Shown here piece after piece: positions 1 to 9,236 of a DNA stretch of 64,000 nucleotides. Source of the DNA: Cavia porcellus (lineage: Eukaryota; Chordata; Mammalia; Rodentia; Caviidae); assembly GCF_034190915.1 (NCBI RefSeq), contig NW_026947507.1, positions 29,874,001 to 29,938,000 of the forward strand, in the 5' to 3' direction. Position 1 is the first letter of the stretch. Every line of letters begins with the position of its first letter. The notes beneath the pieces were generated by a model. The model was not told where the DNA came from, searched no databases, and worked only from the letters and a program-made list of their open reading frames with translations. Both the position numbers and the translations under genes were made by a program.

Positions 1-63
1 GAGAAAGGGAACAAAGGAGAATGGGGAGGGGGATGAAAGAAGGGATAAGAAAAAGAAATAATA

Positions 64-165
64 GGGGCTGGGGATTTAGCTCAGCAGCATAAGCACCTGC
101 TTGCAAGCAGGCGGTCGTGAGTTCAATCCCCAGTACCGATTCAAAAAAAGAAAAAGAAAGAATAG
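64..165 (+). repeat. ID-type tRNA-derived SINE
   Basis: A tRNA-like head (GGGGCTGGGGATTTAGCTC, then an anticodon-arm hairpin closing on a TTGCAA loop and a GAGTTCAATCC B-box-like segment) is followed by an A-rich tail. This is one of the younger type of ID elements in the window, recognised by the GGCATAAGC variant of the D arm. It lies in the probable MSMO1 intron 1. Confidence 0.85.
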
Positions 166-211
166 TAGGAGGAAAACTAGAAACAAAGCTCTAGTAAATG
201 AGGAGGGGAAG

Positions 212-357
212 CCAGGTGTGGCAGTGCACATTGTAATCCCAGCACTCACGAAGCTGAGACAGAAGGATCGCCACAAATTCGAGGCCAGCCTGGATTATGT
301 AGTGAGTTCAAAACTAGCCTGAACTACATTGTGAAATTTTGTCTCAAAATAAAAACT
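212..357 (+). repeat. B1 SINE
   Basis: 7SL-derived B1: GCCAGGTGTGGCAGTGCAC start, AATCCCAGCACT core, GAGGCCAGCCTGG, the internal ~29-bp B1 duplication and a GTCTCAAAAT end with A-rich tail. Sense orientation. Confidence 0.85.
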
Positions 358-489
358 AAAGAGTTGAAGGGAGGAGAGAAATTGAAAAAACGACGTATGT
401 ACAGGTATACATTTCTTACAATGAATGACTATTATGTATACCTAAAACATAGCAATAAAATTAAGTAAATGCCTTTAAAAAAAAGTGAT

Positions 490-576
490 GGGGCTGGGGA
501 TTTAGCTCAGCGGCATAAGTGCTTGCCTGGCAAGTGGGAGGTCGTAAGTTTAATGCCCGGCATCGCAAAAAAAAAA
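490..576 (+). repeat. ID-type SINE with target-site duplication
   Basis: GGGCTGGGGATTTAGCTCA head and A-tail. The A-rich segment ending in AGTGATG occurs just before (to 490) and just after (to 582) the element, which reads as a target-site duplication. Confidence 0.85.
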
Positions 577-927
577 GTGATGTACTGAGAACCAAATGGG
601 GAAGAATGCTAGTGTCGTGAGGCCACCGAGCAGGAAAGTTTCTAGTGCTGAGGCCTGGAACCTGAGTGTGATCTGGGTGGCACAAAGTAGCTCTTTTGAG
701 TAGAGGGAGCACCAGATCCAAAGACTTTACCAAGAGATGAAAAAGAATACAGCATCTATCCCCCACTGGCCTCCTTCGATTTTTAAGTCACCACCACCCA
801 GGCTGGCCTTGAGCTTGAGGTCCTCCTACCTCTGGCTGACTCAGGAAGCCCTCGTGAACTTCAGAACTGAGGCTGCAAAGTTCACAGGTTGCCTTCCTTT
901 CTCAACCACTCCATTTTAAAGGCAGAT

Positions 928-1083
928 GCTGAGCCGGGCTTGGTGGTGTGGATCTGTAATTCCAGCACTGGAAGGCTGGCGGGAGGATCACCACAAATTC
1001 AAGGCCAGCCTGGGCTACATAGTGAGCTGGGGATCAGCCTGGACTACACAGCAAAATCCTGTCTCAAAACAAACAAAAATAAA
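928..1083 (+). repeat. B1 SINE
   Basis: Starts GAGCCGGGCTTGGTGGTGTG, has the CAAGGCCAGCCTGGGCTACA core and internal duplication, and ends GTCTCAAAAC plus an A-rich tail. Confidence 0.85.
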
Positions 1084-1386
1084 AACAGACACTGAGCTTG
1101 GCTGTCTCCACTTCTCTATCCAGAAGTCTAGGTTGTTATTTTCCAAAAAGATGCTGGCCTCTGGCTGAGTTCAGAGATGGCAGAGGAGACTTACCCAGGA
1201 GGGCACCAACTGTTTCTCTGTCCCACGCAAACACTTCCTTCACTGTCTACCTGGTGAGCCACAAGGCTGCCCACTAAGTCACCTGGGGCAGGAGGTTGTA
1301 GGTCCCTCCCCGGCTCCACCAGTGTGTGTCAGCCTTCAAGTGTTACCTTGTGTCACGTAATACTTCTAATGCCATGGCGGGGGAGG

Positions 1387-1487
1387 GAGCCAGGTGTGGC
1401 GCCTCTCTTCAGTTCCAGGCCACTCTGGGCTACACAGTGAGTCCAAAGCCAGCCTGAACTACACAGCGAGATCCCGTCCCAAGGTGG
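1387..1487 (+). repeat. B1 SINE, internally deleted
   Basis: GAGCCAGGTGTGGCGCC joins directly to CAGTTCCAGGCCACTCTGGG, so the left-arm middle is missing. The rest (CAGCCTGAACTACACAGCGAG) is typical B1. Confidence 0.75.
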
Positions 1488-1844
1488 GGTAGGGATGGGG
1501 AGGAAAGGACACAGGTTTGTCAACTTGACAAAGACAAATGCAGGCTTCAAAGGCGAAGGAGGTCTTGGAAAGTCGAAGGGTGAATCTCTCCTCTTACGAA
1601 ACCCGCTGGACTGCTCATCTACAAACAGAAACTTGGGTCTCCCAGGCTCCTGGAAGTTTAGCACTCAAGTAGTGTCTTTTAGCACAGGTCTTCATGAGCC
1701 CTCTGCCAGAGATGCCCTGCCTCCAAGCTTGGCCTTCTTAAACTCCATCTAAACATCAGTTAAAACACTCATCCGAGGCTGGCGGGCACCTCTCTCACAG
1801 AAAAAAACGCAAGTTCCTCACCTCTCACATTCTTACCGTCGGAC

Positions 1845-1960
1845 ATATTTTATTTTATTTTACTTTATTTTATTCTGAGACAGGGTCTCGCTATATAGCC
1901 CAGGCTGGCCTTGAATTTGATCCTCCTGCCTCAGCCTCCCGAGTGCTGCTGTGGGCAACA
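1845..1960 (-). repeat. B1 SINE fragment
   Basis: Antisense B1: a T-rich start (TTTATTTTATTT) then GAGACAGGGTCTCGC, CCCAGGCTGGCCTTGAA and CCTCAGCCTCCCGAGTGCTG. It abuts the CpG-rich promoter on its left side. Confidence 0.8.
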
Positions 1961-2226
1961 CAACCGGCTCGACTGTGAACCTTTTAAAGCGGCAAGAAGC
2001 AGGCCCCAGCCCGGCTCCACCGGATCATCACTCTGCGTTCGCGTTCCCATCTCCCCGAAGCCGGGGTCTTCCGCAATTGCCCCACCACGCACACACGTAC
2101 GCACACGAGGAACCTACCGAGCCCCGACCCACCCTGCACTCCTTCCCCGACTGGACGCGCTCCCTCTCCTCTGCATCCCGGGTCGGGGCCCGCCCACTCC
2201 GCGAGTCGCCCTCCCGCGTGGCTCAC

Positions 2227-2320
2227 CTGCGGCGCCGCGAGAACACTGCCAGGAAGCCACCCGGACTCCGCCAGGTGCGGCGGCGGCCTAGGAACCCACC
2301 TCTGGGGCGCGGGCGGAGTC
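2227..2320 (-). other. MSMO1: Probable non-coding exon 1 of MSMO1 (minus strand)
   Basis: On the minus strand, GGCGCCGCAG is followed by GTGAGCCACG, a near-perfect 5' splice site after base 2227, in the heart of the CpG island and about 30-130 bp downstream of the CCAAT cluster. The 5' end is not marked in the sequence; about 2300-2340 is an estimate from the CCAAT positions. MSMO1 encodes C4-methylsterol oxidase, an ER di-iron enzyme of cholesterol synthesis. In human it is the next gene after KLHL2 on the same strand and begins with a non-coding exon. No MSMO1 coding exon is in the window, so the name rests on synteny. An unrelated transcript starting here is the alternative. Confidence 0.5.
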
Positions 2321-2349
2321 TGGAGGGCAGGGCCCTCCCTCCTGCTGTT

Positions 2350-2460
2350 ATTGGTCTGCAGAGGCTACTGCCCAACCTCCTCGGCTCACTGATTGGACCG
2401 TGCCATCTCCGGCAGCGTGTGACTCACGTCAACGAATCCCTGGTGGTCTCAGCCATTGGT
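2350..2460 (-). promoter_or_regulatory. Triple NF-Y (CCAAT) cluster with CRE/AP-1-like site
   Basis: Three ATTGG pentamers (CCAAT on the minus strand) at 2350-2354, 2392-2396 and 2455-2459 sit in good NF-Y contexts: GACCAATAAC, GTCCAATCAG and AACCAATGGC. Spacings are 42 and 63 bp, close to four and six helical turns. Between the second and third lies TGACGTGAGTCA (minus strand, 2420-2431), combining a CRE-like TGACGTGA with an AP-1-like TGAGTCA. Sterol-pathway promoters commonly pair NF-Y with SREBP and CREB sites; no perfect SRE was identified. Confidence 0.6.
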
Positions 2461-2720
2461 TCCGCGGATGGAGTGAGGATAGTGAGACTTGGGAGTTCAG
2501 CCAGTGATCGGCGCCGCCGCGAGGTCGGAGGCGGGGAAGCGTGAGAACGCGTGACGGCGTGATGGGGCGGGAAAGGTCCCGCTCCTCGCGGCAGCTCGGC
2601 GTCACCTTGGCAACTGCAACCCCTTCACCTCCTGTTTTCAAACGGCGTCTGCGCAGTGAGGGAAAGAGGACCGCGCAGCCTTCCTGGCAGAGCGAAAAGT
2701 CCCCAAATCCGGGAAGAAGA

Positions 2721-2884
2721 GGGTTGAAATGAGTTTTAAAGTCTGATGCTTTGGTTACAATCTCGCCTTCCTGTGGCGTACCCTAGATTTGGGTCTTTTT
2801 TTATTTCCCTGTTTCCCCTGGCCCAATAGCCTTGTACATAGACGGCTGAGAATTTAAAATGCGATATAAACCCTGAAATACCCC
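2721..2884. other. Unannotated non-coding sequence upstream of the CpG island
   Basis: A short AT-richer stretch leaving the CpG island. No gene or repeat recognised. Confidence 0.5.
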
Positions 2885-2945
2885 AGAGAAGTAGTTGCGA
2901 TCACCTTCACGTTACAGATGAGTAAGGAGGCTTAGAAAGATTCAG
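2885..2945 (+). repeat. MIR SINE fragment
   Basis: GTTACAGATGAGTAAGGAGGCTTAGAAAG matches the ancient MIR core in its ACAGATGAG...GAGGCTTAGA hallmark. It is the target site of the ID SINE that follows. Confidence 0.55.
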
Positions 2946-2950
2946 GAAAA

Positions 2951-3080
2951 AGGGGCTGGGGATTTAGCTCAGCGGCATAAGAGCCTGCCTTGCAAGCAGG
3001 TGGTTGTGAGTTTGATCCCCAGTACCGATTAAAAAAAAAAAGATTAAGAAAAATGTATAAAAAAAAAAAAATACTGAACC
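2951..3080 (+). repeat. ID-type SINE with 17-bp target-site duplication
   Basis: GGGGCTGGGGATTTAGCTCAG head and a long A-rich tail. AGAAAGATTCAGGAAAA occurs at 2934-2950 and again at 3081-3097, a perfect 17-bp duplication, so this is a recent insertion (into an MIR). Confidence 0.9.
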
Positions 3081-3097
3081 AGAAAGATTCAGGAAAA

Positions 3098-3485
3098 GGG
3101 ACAGCACCCACCACAGGAGGGAGCTGCTCTCCGGAGGGGCTGGCCTTGACCTAAGCCAAACATGGGCTGAACAAGCCTTGCTGTTAAACATATTACTGGC
3201 ACTAAGTTTTTACACGATTGAAATTAAGTTGCTATGAGTTCCAATTAGTTCATTACAGATTAAAATGTTCGCCATTTCAAAGCAGTGAGCTGAGGCCGCC
3301 CAGGTGTCCTGCAGCCAGCAGCAGAACACTTGCTCAATTCCCTGTCATCTCCTCCCACTGTGTTCCAGGGTGTACTAATCCTGGGTGTAGTTGTGAAAAC
3401 ACCGCAGCCTTAAACTCGCACCTTTCTCACTGCCCAAACTTTCTCACTGTCCAGTAGCAGTAAAAGCGTGCACTATGCGGGTCAG
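3098..3485. other. Apparently unique intergenic sequence
   Basis: No repeat family, exon or RNA gene recognised. Confidence 0.4.
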
Positions 3486-3585
3486 ACTTAGAGGGCTTGT
3501 CATTTAGGGTGCTGGCTCATAGATAACTACAGTACCTGGCACCAAAGAAGTGCTTAGTAAATGTTGGTTGTTATTTCTGACTTAT
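3486..3585 (+). repeat. L2/MIR 3'-end fragment
   Basis: ACCTGGCACCAAAGAAGTGC followed by TTAGTAAATGTTGGTTG is the diagnostic 3' end of ancient L2/MIR elements (consensus style: CTGGCACATAGTAGGTGC, then TCAATAAATGTTTGTTG). Confidence 0.6.
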
Positions 3586-3714
3586 AATTCTAGCAAAGAT
3601 AGATTCTCTAAATCAGAGCATGTATATATGTGTGTCAAGGGAACAAATTAGTCCTTGGGGATTTAGAGCTATACAGAAACAGATCTAGCAGTTAAATTAA
3701 TTCATTTTCCTGTA

Positions 3715-4400
3715 TTGAAGAAGGGGTAGGCTCAGAAAACAGCAAAAATAACTACCAACCTAAATAATGGTAGTTCAAAGCTACCATCATCTTAACTCTA
3801 AAACCAGAAAAGGACCCAACTAGAAAAAGGAAACTATAGGCCAAGCTCATTAATTAAACAGATCTAAAAAGATCCTCAACAAGATACCACCAAACTATGC
3901 AGCAAACTACTAATATCAGACTTCATGAGCAAGTATGCTTCATCCCAGGAATGCAAAGGTGGTTCAACATATGAAAATCAATAAATGTAATACAGCACAT
4001 AAATAGAGGCAAGGATAAAAATCATATGATTATCTCAAAAGATATAGAAAATGCTTTTGAAAAAGTCCAATGTCCTTTCACAATAACAACTCAATAAAAT
4101 AGGTATAGATGGATCATATCTCAATCTGATAAGAGCTATTTAAGACAAACCTACTCTGACATCTTGTTACATGGGGAAAAGCTGAAAGCAGTCCCTCTAA
4201 AGTCAGGAAAAAGAAGAATGGCCACTGTCAGCATTCTATTTAATATAGTTCTCAAAACTGAGCACTCAAGCAAGAGAAAGAAATAGAAGGCATATGTATA
4301 GGATAGAAGTCAAGTTACCCTTATTAGCAGATAATATGATTCTTTATGTAGAAGACCTAAAAAGTCCAACAAAAGACTTTTAAAGCTAATAAATTTACAT
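3715..4400 (+). mobile_element. L1 ORF2 (reverse transcriptase region) fragment
   Basis: About 0.7 kb of degenerate L1 ORF2 in sense orientation. Recognisable blocks include AACTATAGGCCAAGCTCATTA, CATCCCAGGAATGCAAAGGT, AAAATGCTTTTGAAAAAGTCC and a relic of the catalytic FADD box (TTAGCAGATAATATGATTCT, where the second Asp codon of ADD now reads AAT, Asn). Stops and frameshifts abound; non-functional. Confidence 0.85.
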
Positions 4401-4494
4401 TGCAAGACAGTCGAATGTTGAGGCAGTTGCATGGCTACTGCTGGGGGCTTTTAGCCAGATTTATGTTGAGAATCAAGAGCAAAGAGCCCTGTAA
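4401..4494 (+). mobile_element. MaLR-type ERV interior, fragment 1
   Basis: Matches the interior of the MaLR-like element at 57.9 kb (GAATGTTGAGG...TGGCTACTG...TTTTAGCCAGATTTATGTTGAGAATCAAGAGCAAAGAGCCC). The continuation is found after 5936; the bases in between are later insertions. Confidence 0.65.
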
Positions 4495-4795
4495 CTGATT
4501 TTTTTTAATTTTTGTTTTAAAAGGGGTAAAACTAAACATAACAAAACAAAATAGGACATAAGAAAGCAATGTAAGAGATATAAATTTCAAAGCTAGGACC
4601 TGAGATCTTCACTGTCTATTATATTGTCTCTTGTTTTCTTCCAAATAGTTGTCCATGTCTTCGAATACAGAGAATCTATATAAAACAACATAGTATAAAA
4701 CTGATCCGAACAGAATGAGGAATGGCTGTCGTAGAGTCTCTCGTTTTCTTCAAAATAGTTGACCATATTTTCATGTATATTGAAGTTCAACAAAA
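4495..4795 (-). mobile_element. HAL1-like 3' tail (type B end), antisense
   Basis: Starts with a T-rich run (antisense poly-A) and continues GGTAAAACTAAACATAACAAAAC, closely matching the 3' end of the minus-strand element at 10825-11160. It holds two copies of the tail repeat unit (minus-strand ATGGACAACTATTTGGAAGA at about 4645 and ATGGTCAACTATTTTGAAGA at about 4765). Confidence 0.7.
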
Positions 4796-5701
4796 TGAAA
4801 CAGGCAGAGCGGGAGGGGTTGCTTGGTTTCCTAGTGCTCCAGGTCTCAGCATGGCGTGGGTCCCAGCTATAGACTGATTTAAAACACTGTGATGTTAGTC
4901 AGAAAAGAAGTTTTAGTTGTAGCAGAAAATGTGCCACCTCCCCCACCCCCACACCAGCAAGTATATTTCATTGTTAGTTGCCCAGGTAATAGTTCCTGTT
5001 CCATTTCCAGCTGCTTCTGGTCTCTTAGAAATACTTTGAAGGCAATAAGATTCACTAAGATGCCCATTCTGGTTTGACTATTGTCTCCTTTGGAAATCCT
5101 GTAATGTTTACAATGCTTAAGTTTTATTGGTCTTGTTCTCTACTGTTTTGTTCAACTTTGTAATACCTAATGAGATAGACAATTCTTTTTAAGGAAACAA
5201 GAGACATTATGGTAACCATTGTTGATAACCTTGTACTCTGTTTTTACATCATGTGCTATGTCTATCCTTGGTTTTGACTGACAGCTTTGTTTTGCCATAT
5301 TTGACTTTATTCTCTCCCCCCCCAAAAAAGTAATAAGAACTAAGGAGTAACAAAACCCAAAATGTGTAAATTTTGTTGTAAAAAAGAGAGGGAAAAAAAG
5401 AGCTCTAAAAGATACAACAGCAAGTGTGTTTAGGGGTGTTAAATAGCTGACCATATTAATGTTTTTGATTGGATCATTGAACACAACTGTTTGCAGTCTC
5501 ACTGTTTGAATGTCCACTTTGTATGATTTGATACTGTGACTTGAGCAACTATCTCTAAGATGATAATATGTAATCTATTAACTGGTGATTTCTTAATGTT
5601 TTTTTTTTTTGTGTAGTTCTGTATTATGTGTACCCTTACACCACTTTGTTTTGTTTTGTTTTTTCTCTTTTTCCTTTTAAATAAAATTTAAAAAAAAAAA
5701 A
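4796..5701 (+). mobile_element. HAL1-like 3' tail (type A end), sense
   Basis: From about 5430 (AGCTGACCATATTAATG...CAACTGTTTGCAGTCTC...GATGATAATATGTAATCTAT) this matches the 3' ends at 15768-16010 and 18230-18480, ending in TTTTAAATAAAATTT and an A run at about 5687-5703. The part near 5180-5260 matches the tail repeat unit (GGAAACAAGAGACATTATGG). The first ~100 bases (4796-4900) are not securely assigned. Confidence 0.65.
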
Positions 5702-5703
5702 AA

Positions 5704-5935
5704 GAAATGGCTGGTCACTGTGATGCATAGCCACACTGTATATACTAATTCCCAGTTGACAAGCCATTCTGCCTCTGTGCTTCCTGCTTGCTTATCCCAA
5801 TAAAGCCCTAACCCACCAGAGATCAGGAGTGAAATTTTGGGAGTGAGCCTGATCAGTTCCCACTGATGTAAATAAATCTGCCTCCAAATCCTGAGCATCG
5901 TTTCTGTGTTTCTGCTTGCCATTGTATAGTATATC
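5704..5935 (+). other. Unclassified LTR-like segment
   Basis: Contains CCCAATAAAGCCCTAACCC and a second AATAAA (AAATAAATCTGCCTCC) in an arrangement reminiscent of the R/U5 part of a retroviral LTR. It interrupts the MaLR interior. No family recognised. Confidence 0.3.
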
Positions 5936-5968
5936 TGTGGACCACAAAGATAAAGCAGAGAAGATCTT

Positions 5969-6070
5969 TTTTTTTTTTTTCCTGTCTTTTTATTGGTACC
6001 AGGGATTGAACTCACGACTGCTTGCTTGCAAGGCAGGCGCTTATGCCACTGAGCTAAATCCCCAGCCCCT
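5969..6070 (-). repeat. ID-type SINE with 15-bp target-site duplication
   Basis: Antisense: T run, then GGTACCAGGGATTGAACTC ... GAGCTAAATCCCCAGCCCC. AGCAGAGAAGATCTT flanks it at 5954-5968 and 6071-6085. It interrupts the MaLR interior and is therefore younger. Confidence 0.92.
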
Positions 6071-6274
6071 AGCAGAGAAGATCTTGACTGCTGAGAAAGA
6101 ACAGGAAAATAGAAAAGATGGCCTGAGGGCATCACAAGAAGCAGCAGGACTCCTCCCTTCACAGCCTCAGAATTGCAAAAGTGAAAGAATTTGCTTTGAG
6201 AAGAAAGTGTCAAAGCACCTTGTTATAGAATGGCAGTGACCTAGGTGATTTGTTTCCTCAGAATTGGATTCAAG

Positions 6275-6356
6275 GGCCAGGGATTTAGCTCAGTGGCACA
6301 GTTTCTGGCTGGCAAGCATCAGATCCTGAGTTTGATTCCCAATGCCAACAATAACA
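6275..6356 (+). repeat. ID-type SINE, diverged
   Basis: GCCAGGGATTTAGCTCAGTGGCAC ... CCTGAGTTTGATTCCCAATGCC with a short A-rich tail. Confidence 0.75.
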
Positions 6357-7053
6357 AAAAGAACTGGATTTAGAGGGCTCAGCAAACAAGGTACTTGACC
6401 TCTATAACTGAGAGAGGAAGTCTGGCTACTACTCCAGCTGGCAGCAGACTTTGTCATCATCTACATGGCACTGCTTTAGATGCATGCAGAATGAAAGAGT
6501 CGTGGAGTCAGGAAGGCTTCCATCATATTTCAGTGCATGTGTGAAGCTGTGAAGCCGAACAGTGGAAACCCCAGAAGTCTGGGGAAGCCAGGAACATTGA
6601 TAATCTGAGGAAAACTACTAGGAGAGACCACAGCAGACCCAAGAAAGAAGCCATCGGAACTATAACCACTGTATAGGTGATATGGGCAACGTCACCCAAG
6701 AGCCTTTGAGATAGCATCTTACCACAGATTGCCTTGGATGCTTCACATGGAACAACAGGACTTAATGTTTGCCCTGCTGGATTTTGGACTTGCTTTAGTC
6801 CCATTCCTTTGTGTTTCCATTTGCAACTTTTGTAATGGAAATGTCTATCTTGTGCCATTAAATGTTGGAAGTATTTAACTTTCTTTTCATTTGTATAGGA
6901 ACTCACAGCTAAAAGTTTGCCTTAACTCTCAGAGGAGACTTGGGTCTTGAACTTTTCAGCAGTGCTGCAACTGTTAGGACTTTGGCAACACTTAGATTAA
7001 ATGCCTTTTGGGTAAGGGAATGTACAAGAGTCGTTGGGGGACCAGGAGTTAGA

Positions 7054-7546
7054 ATGTTATGGTTGTGTCTGGATGTCCTCCAAAGCCTCATGCACTTTTG
7101 GATAGGACTTTTAGGAGGCAGCTGGACTTAGAGTTTGTGATTGATTCATAGTGCAATGCTGGGATTAAGAGTGAGTGATGGCTGGCTCAGTCCACTGATT
7201 TGATTGACTGTGCCCTAATTCCAGCAGTCTGGCTAAAATAAAAGAGACAGAAAGAGGCTTTTTCCCCATTTTTTGCTCTTTTGCTTTTCTGTCTTCCTTC
7301 ACCATGAAGTGTTGCCCCCTTGTCATGCCACTCTGCCTTCAGCCAGCTAATTATAGTCTGAAACCTCCACAAACTATGAGCCAAATAAACTTTTCTTCTT
7401 TTATTTTTGGGACTGAGAATTGAACTCAGGACTGTACTTGTCAGGCAGGTGCTGTGCCACTGACCTATAATTCTGGCCCTGCCTTTCTTCCTTCAACCTT
7501 AGGTGTCATGTATTTTGTCTCAGCACTAAGAAAAATAAGTAAGACA
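7054..7546 (+). mobile_element. MaLR-type LTR (3' LTR)
   Basis: Begins TGTTATGGTTGTGTCTGGATG and ends AAGTAAGACA, the same family as the LTRs at 57102 and 58844. AATAAAC is the probable polyadenylation signal. An antisense ID SINE is inserted at 7396-7483, right after that signal. Confidence 0.7.
7396..7483 (-). repeat. ID-type SINE, diverged
   Basis: TTTTTGGGACTGAGAATTGAACTC ... GGCAGGTGCTGTGCCACTGA is an antisense ID head. It lies within the MaLR LTR. Confidence 0.7.
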
Positions 7547-8344
7547 TATGCAATAGTGGATCAAAATAGAGGATACAAAAACAATCCCAGGAACAGTCAG
7601 CCATGTGATCACTGGTAAAAGTAGTTGAAAATATCTACGGGAGGACAGAGAATCCCTTTAACAAATGGTGCTGGGAAAACTAGCTATTCACATGCAGAAG
7701 ATTGAATCTAGACTCCTATCTCTCAGTATGTATAAAGCTGAAAAAATGGGTCAAAGATCTAAATATTAACACCAAAACAATCTGCTGGAAAATCAAGTAT
7801 GTGTAACTCTTGAACACATTAGGCATAGGCAAGGACTTTCTATACAGAACCCCAACTGTTTAAGAAATAACCTCAAGATTCTTCAAGGGGAATTATATAA
7901 AATTAAAGTTCTACACAGCAAAGGAATCAACCAACAGAATGAAAAAAGATTACAAAGTGGAAAAAAACATTTATCCAGCTATTCCTTGAAGAAAGACTAA
8001 TATCTAAAATATATAAACAATTCAAATAATTTAGACCTCTCAAAACAAATGACCCAAACAAAAAATGTGCAACTTAAATGAAAATAGACTTTTCAGAAGT
8101 ACAAATGGCCAACAAGTACATGTTAAAAATGTTTAATCTATCTGGCCTCTAGAGAAATGCAAATTAAAACAGCACTCAGACTCCATTGTACACTCAAAGA
8201 ACGGCAATCAAATTAAGTAATAACAAATGCTGGCAAGACTGCAGAAGGGAAAAAGGAACCCCTGTATATTGTTGGCAGGAACATAAGAGTACAGTCACTA
8301 TGAAAATCAGTATGGAGATTGTAAAGAAAAACTAAAAATAAAAT
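7547..8344 (+). mobile_element. L1 ORF2 3' fragment
   Basis: Sense L1 ORF2 C-terminal region: AACAAATGGTGCTGGGAAAACT, ATGGGTCAAAGATCTAAATATTAA, AGAGAAATGCAAATTAAAAC, CTGGCAAGACTGCAGAAGG. Heavily mutated. Confidence 0.85.
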
Positions 8345-8635
8345 TTCAATTTATTATGGTTTATACTTAGTTGTTCCCCCAATGACACATGCACTCATAG
8401 GTGGGGCTTTTGGGAACTAACTGGCTCATAGGTTCATTGTTCCACAGATGAGTTTAAAGCTAAATGTAACAATGGGAGGTAGAGCCTAATTGGAGGAGCT
8501 GAGTTGCTGGGGGTGTGGCCTCAGTGTATTTCCTTCTCTCCTCGCTTATCTGCTTCCTGACTGCCTGCTTTGAACAATCCTCAGAGCCAGCTGACTATGT
8601 GGGTTGTGGTGGATTAACTAATAGTCATTTTGTAA
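8345..8635 (+). mobile_element. MaLR-type LTR, diverged 5' part
   Basis: TATGGTTTATACTTAGTTG ... GAGGTAGAGCCTAATTGGAGG ... CTGCTTCCTGACTGCC resembles MaLR LTRs. The 3' part resumes at about 9145 (AACCTCCACAAAATAAACTTC). Confidence 0.5.
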
Positions 8636-9145
8636 TACTCAGCTGAACTGAATCAGCATGGTGCTGGGTGTGGAAGGCCCACCTGAGCACTGTTGCCAAT
8701 AGCATAAAAGGGCTGTGGTTCTCTTTGGAGGAGCCTGGGTTCTTAACTTTAGTGTCACTTCTTGGCTCTAGCACAGATCTCTCAGCCTAGTGACACAGAG
8801 CCTTCATCCCACAGGTGCAGACTTTTTAGCTTCTACTATTGGCTTTTGGGACTTCCTGGTGCAGATTCTTGATACAGACTGCATGAGACATTGTCATGGG
8901 CTCTGGCCTCCAGGTGCTCATGAAGGCCATTACCAAAGGCTCCCTGTCTTCAGTTGGACTCACGCAGCACATTGCCATGGGATCCAGACCCTTAGCTGGA
9001 TTCTTTGAGTCTCTAGTGCATGAACAAATCTCCTTGGGACAAAACTCTTCTACATTTGACTTTTTGGGTGAACATTGTAAAATGGTAATAAATTGTATCC
9101 TGTATTAAATCTATTTCCTTGTAAATTCTGACAACAGGAATAAAA
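8636..9145 (+). other. Unclassified LTR-like insert
   Basis: About 0.5 kb inserted in the MaLR LTR. It contains a TATA-like GCATAAAAGGGCTGTGG and, ~350 bp on, GGTAATAAATTGTATCC as a polyadenylation-like site, an LTR-like layout. No coding potential beyond short chance frames. Confidence 0.35.
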
Positions 9146-9236
9146 CCTCCACAAAATAAACTTCTTTAATGTGCACCTTAAGGCCATAATATGAAGTGAA
9201 GTAAGTCAGATACACTAGCTTATACTCTACCGAATG

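Larger units (their letters stand above)
1960..2720. promoter_or_regulatory. CpG-rich promoter region
   Basis: CpG dinucleotides are dense here (for example GGCGCCGCGAG, GGCGCGGGCGGAG, GATCGGCGCCGCCGCGAG) and scarce elsewhere in the window. Repeats stop at its edges. It contains a strong minus-strand splice donor, three CCAAT boxes on the minus strand and a CRE/AP-1-like site, and no TATA box is evident. This is typical of a housekeeping-type CpG-island promoter. Its position downstream of KLHL2 in the KLHL2 transcription direction matches the human MSMO1 promoter. A divergent plus-strand transcript cannot be excluded. Confidence 0.75.
5936..7053 (+). mobile_element. MaLR-type ERV interior, fragment 2
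   Basis: Aligns by eye with 58040-58843 of the complete MaLR-like element (for example AAGATCTTGACTGCTGAGAAAG, GATGGCCTGAGGGCATCAC, GTTAGGACTTTGGCAACACT). Like other MaLR interiors it has no gag/pol reading frame. It runs straight into the 3' LTR. Interrupted by ID SINEs at 5969 and 6275. Confidence 0.7.

Noticed and set aside
64..165. tRNA gene
   Set aside because: The tRNA-like head has an anticodon-arm hairpin, but it is fused to GGGGCTG, has an A-rich tail and recurs many times with target duplications. It is a SINE, not a tRNA gene.
1951..2544. Long open frame (197 codons, plus strand) across the CpG island
   Set aside because: Open because CpG-rich DNA has few stops. Pro/Arg-rich composition, no recognisable domain, and it overlaps the promoter and splice donor of the minus-strand exon.
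5916..6239. Open frame of 107 codons on the plus strand
   Set aside because: Runs through an antisense SINE inside a MaLR interior; no protein similarity.
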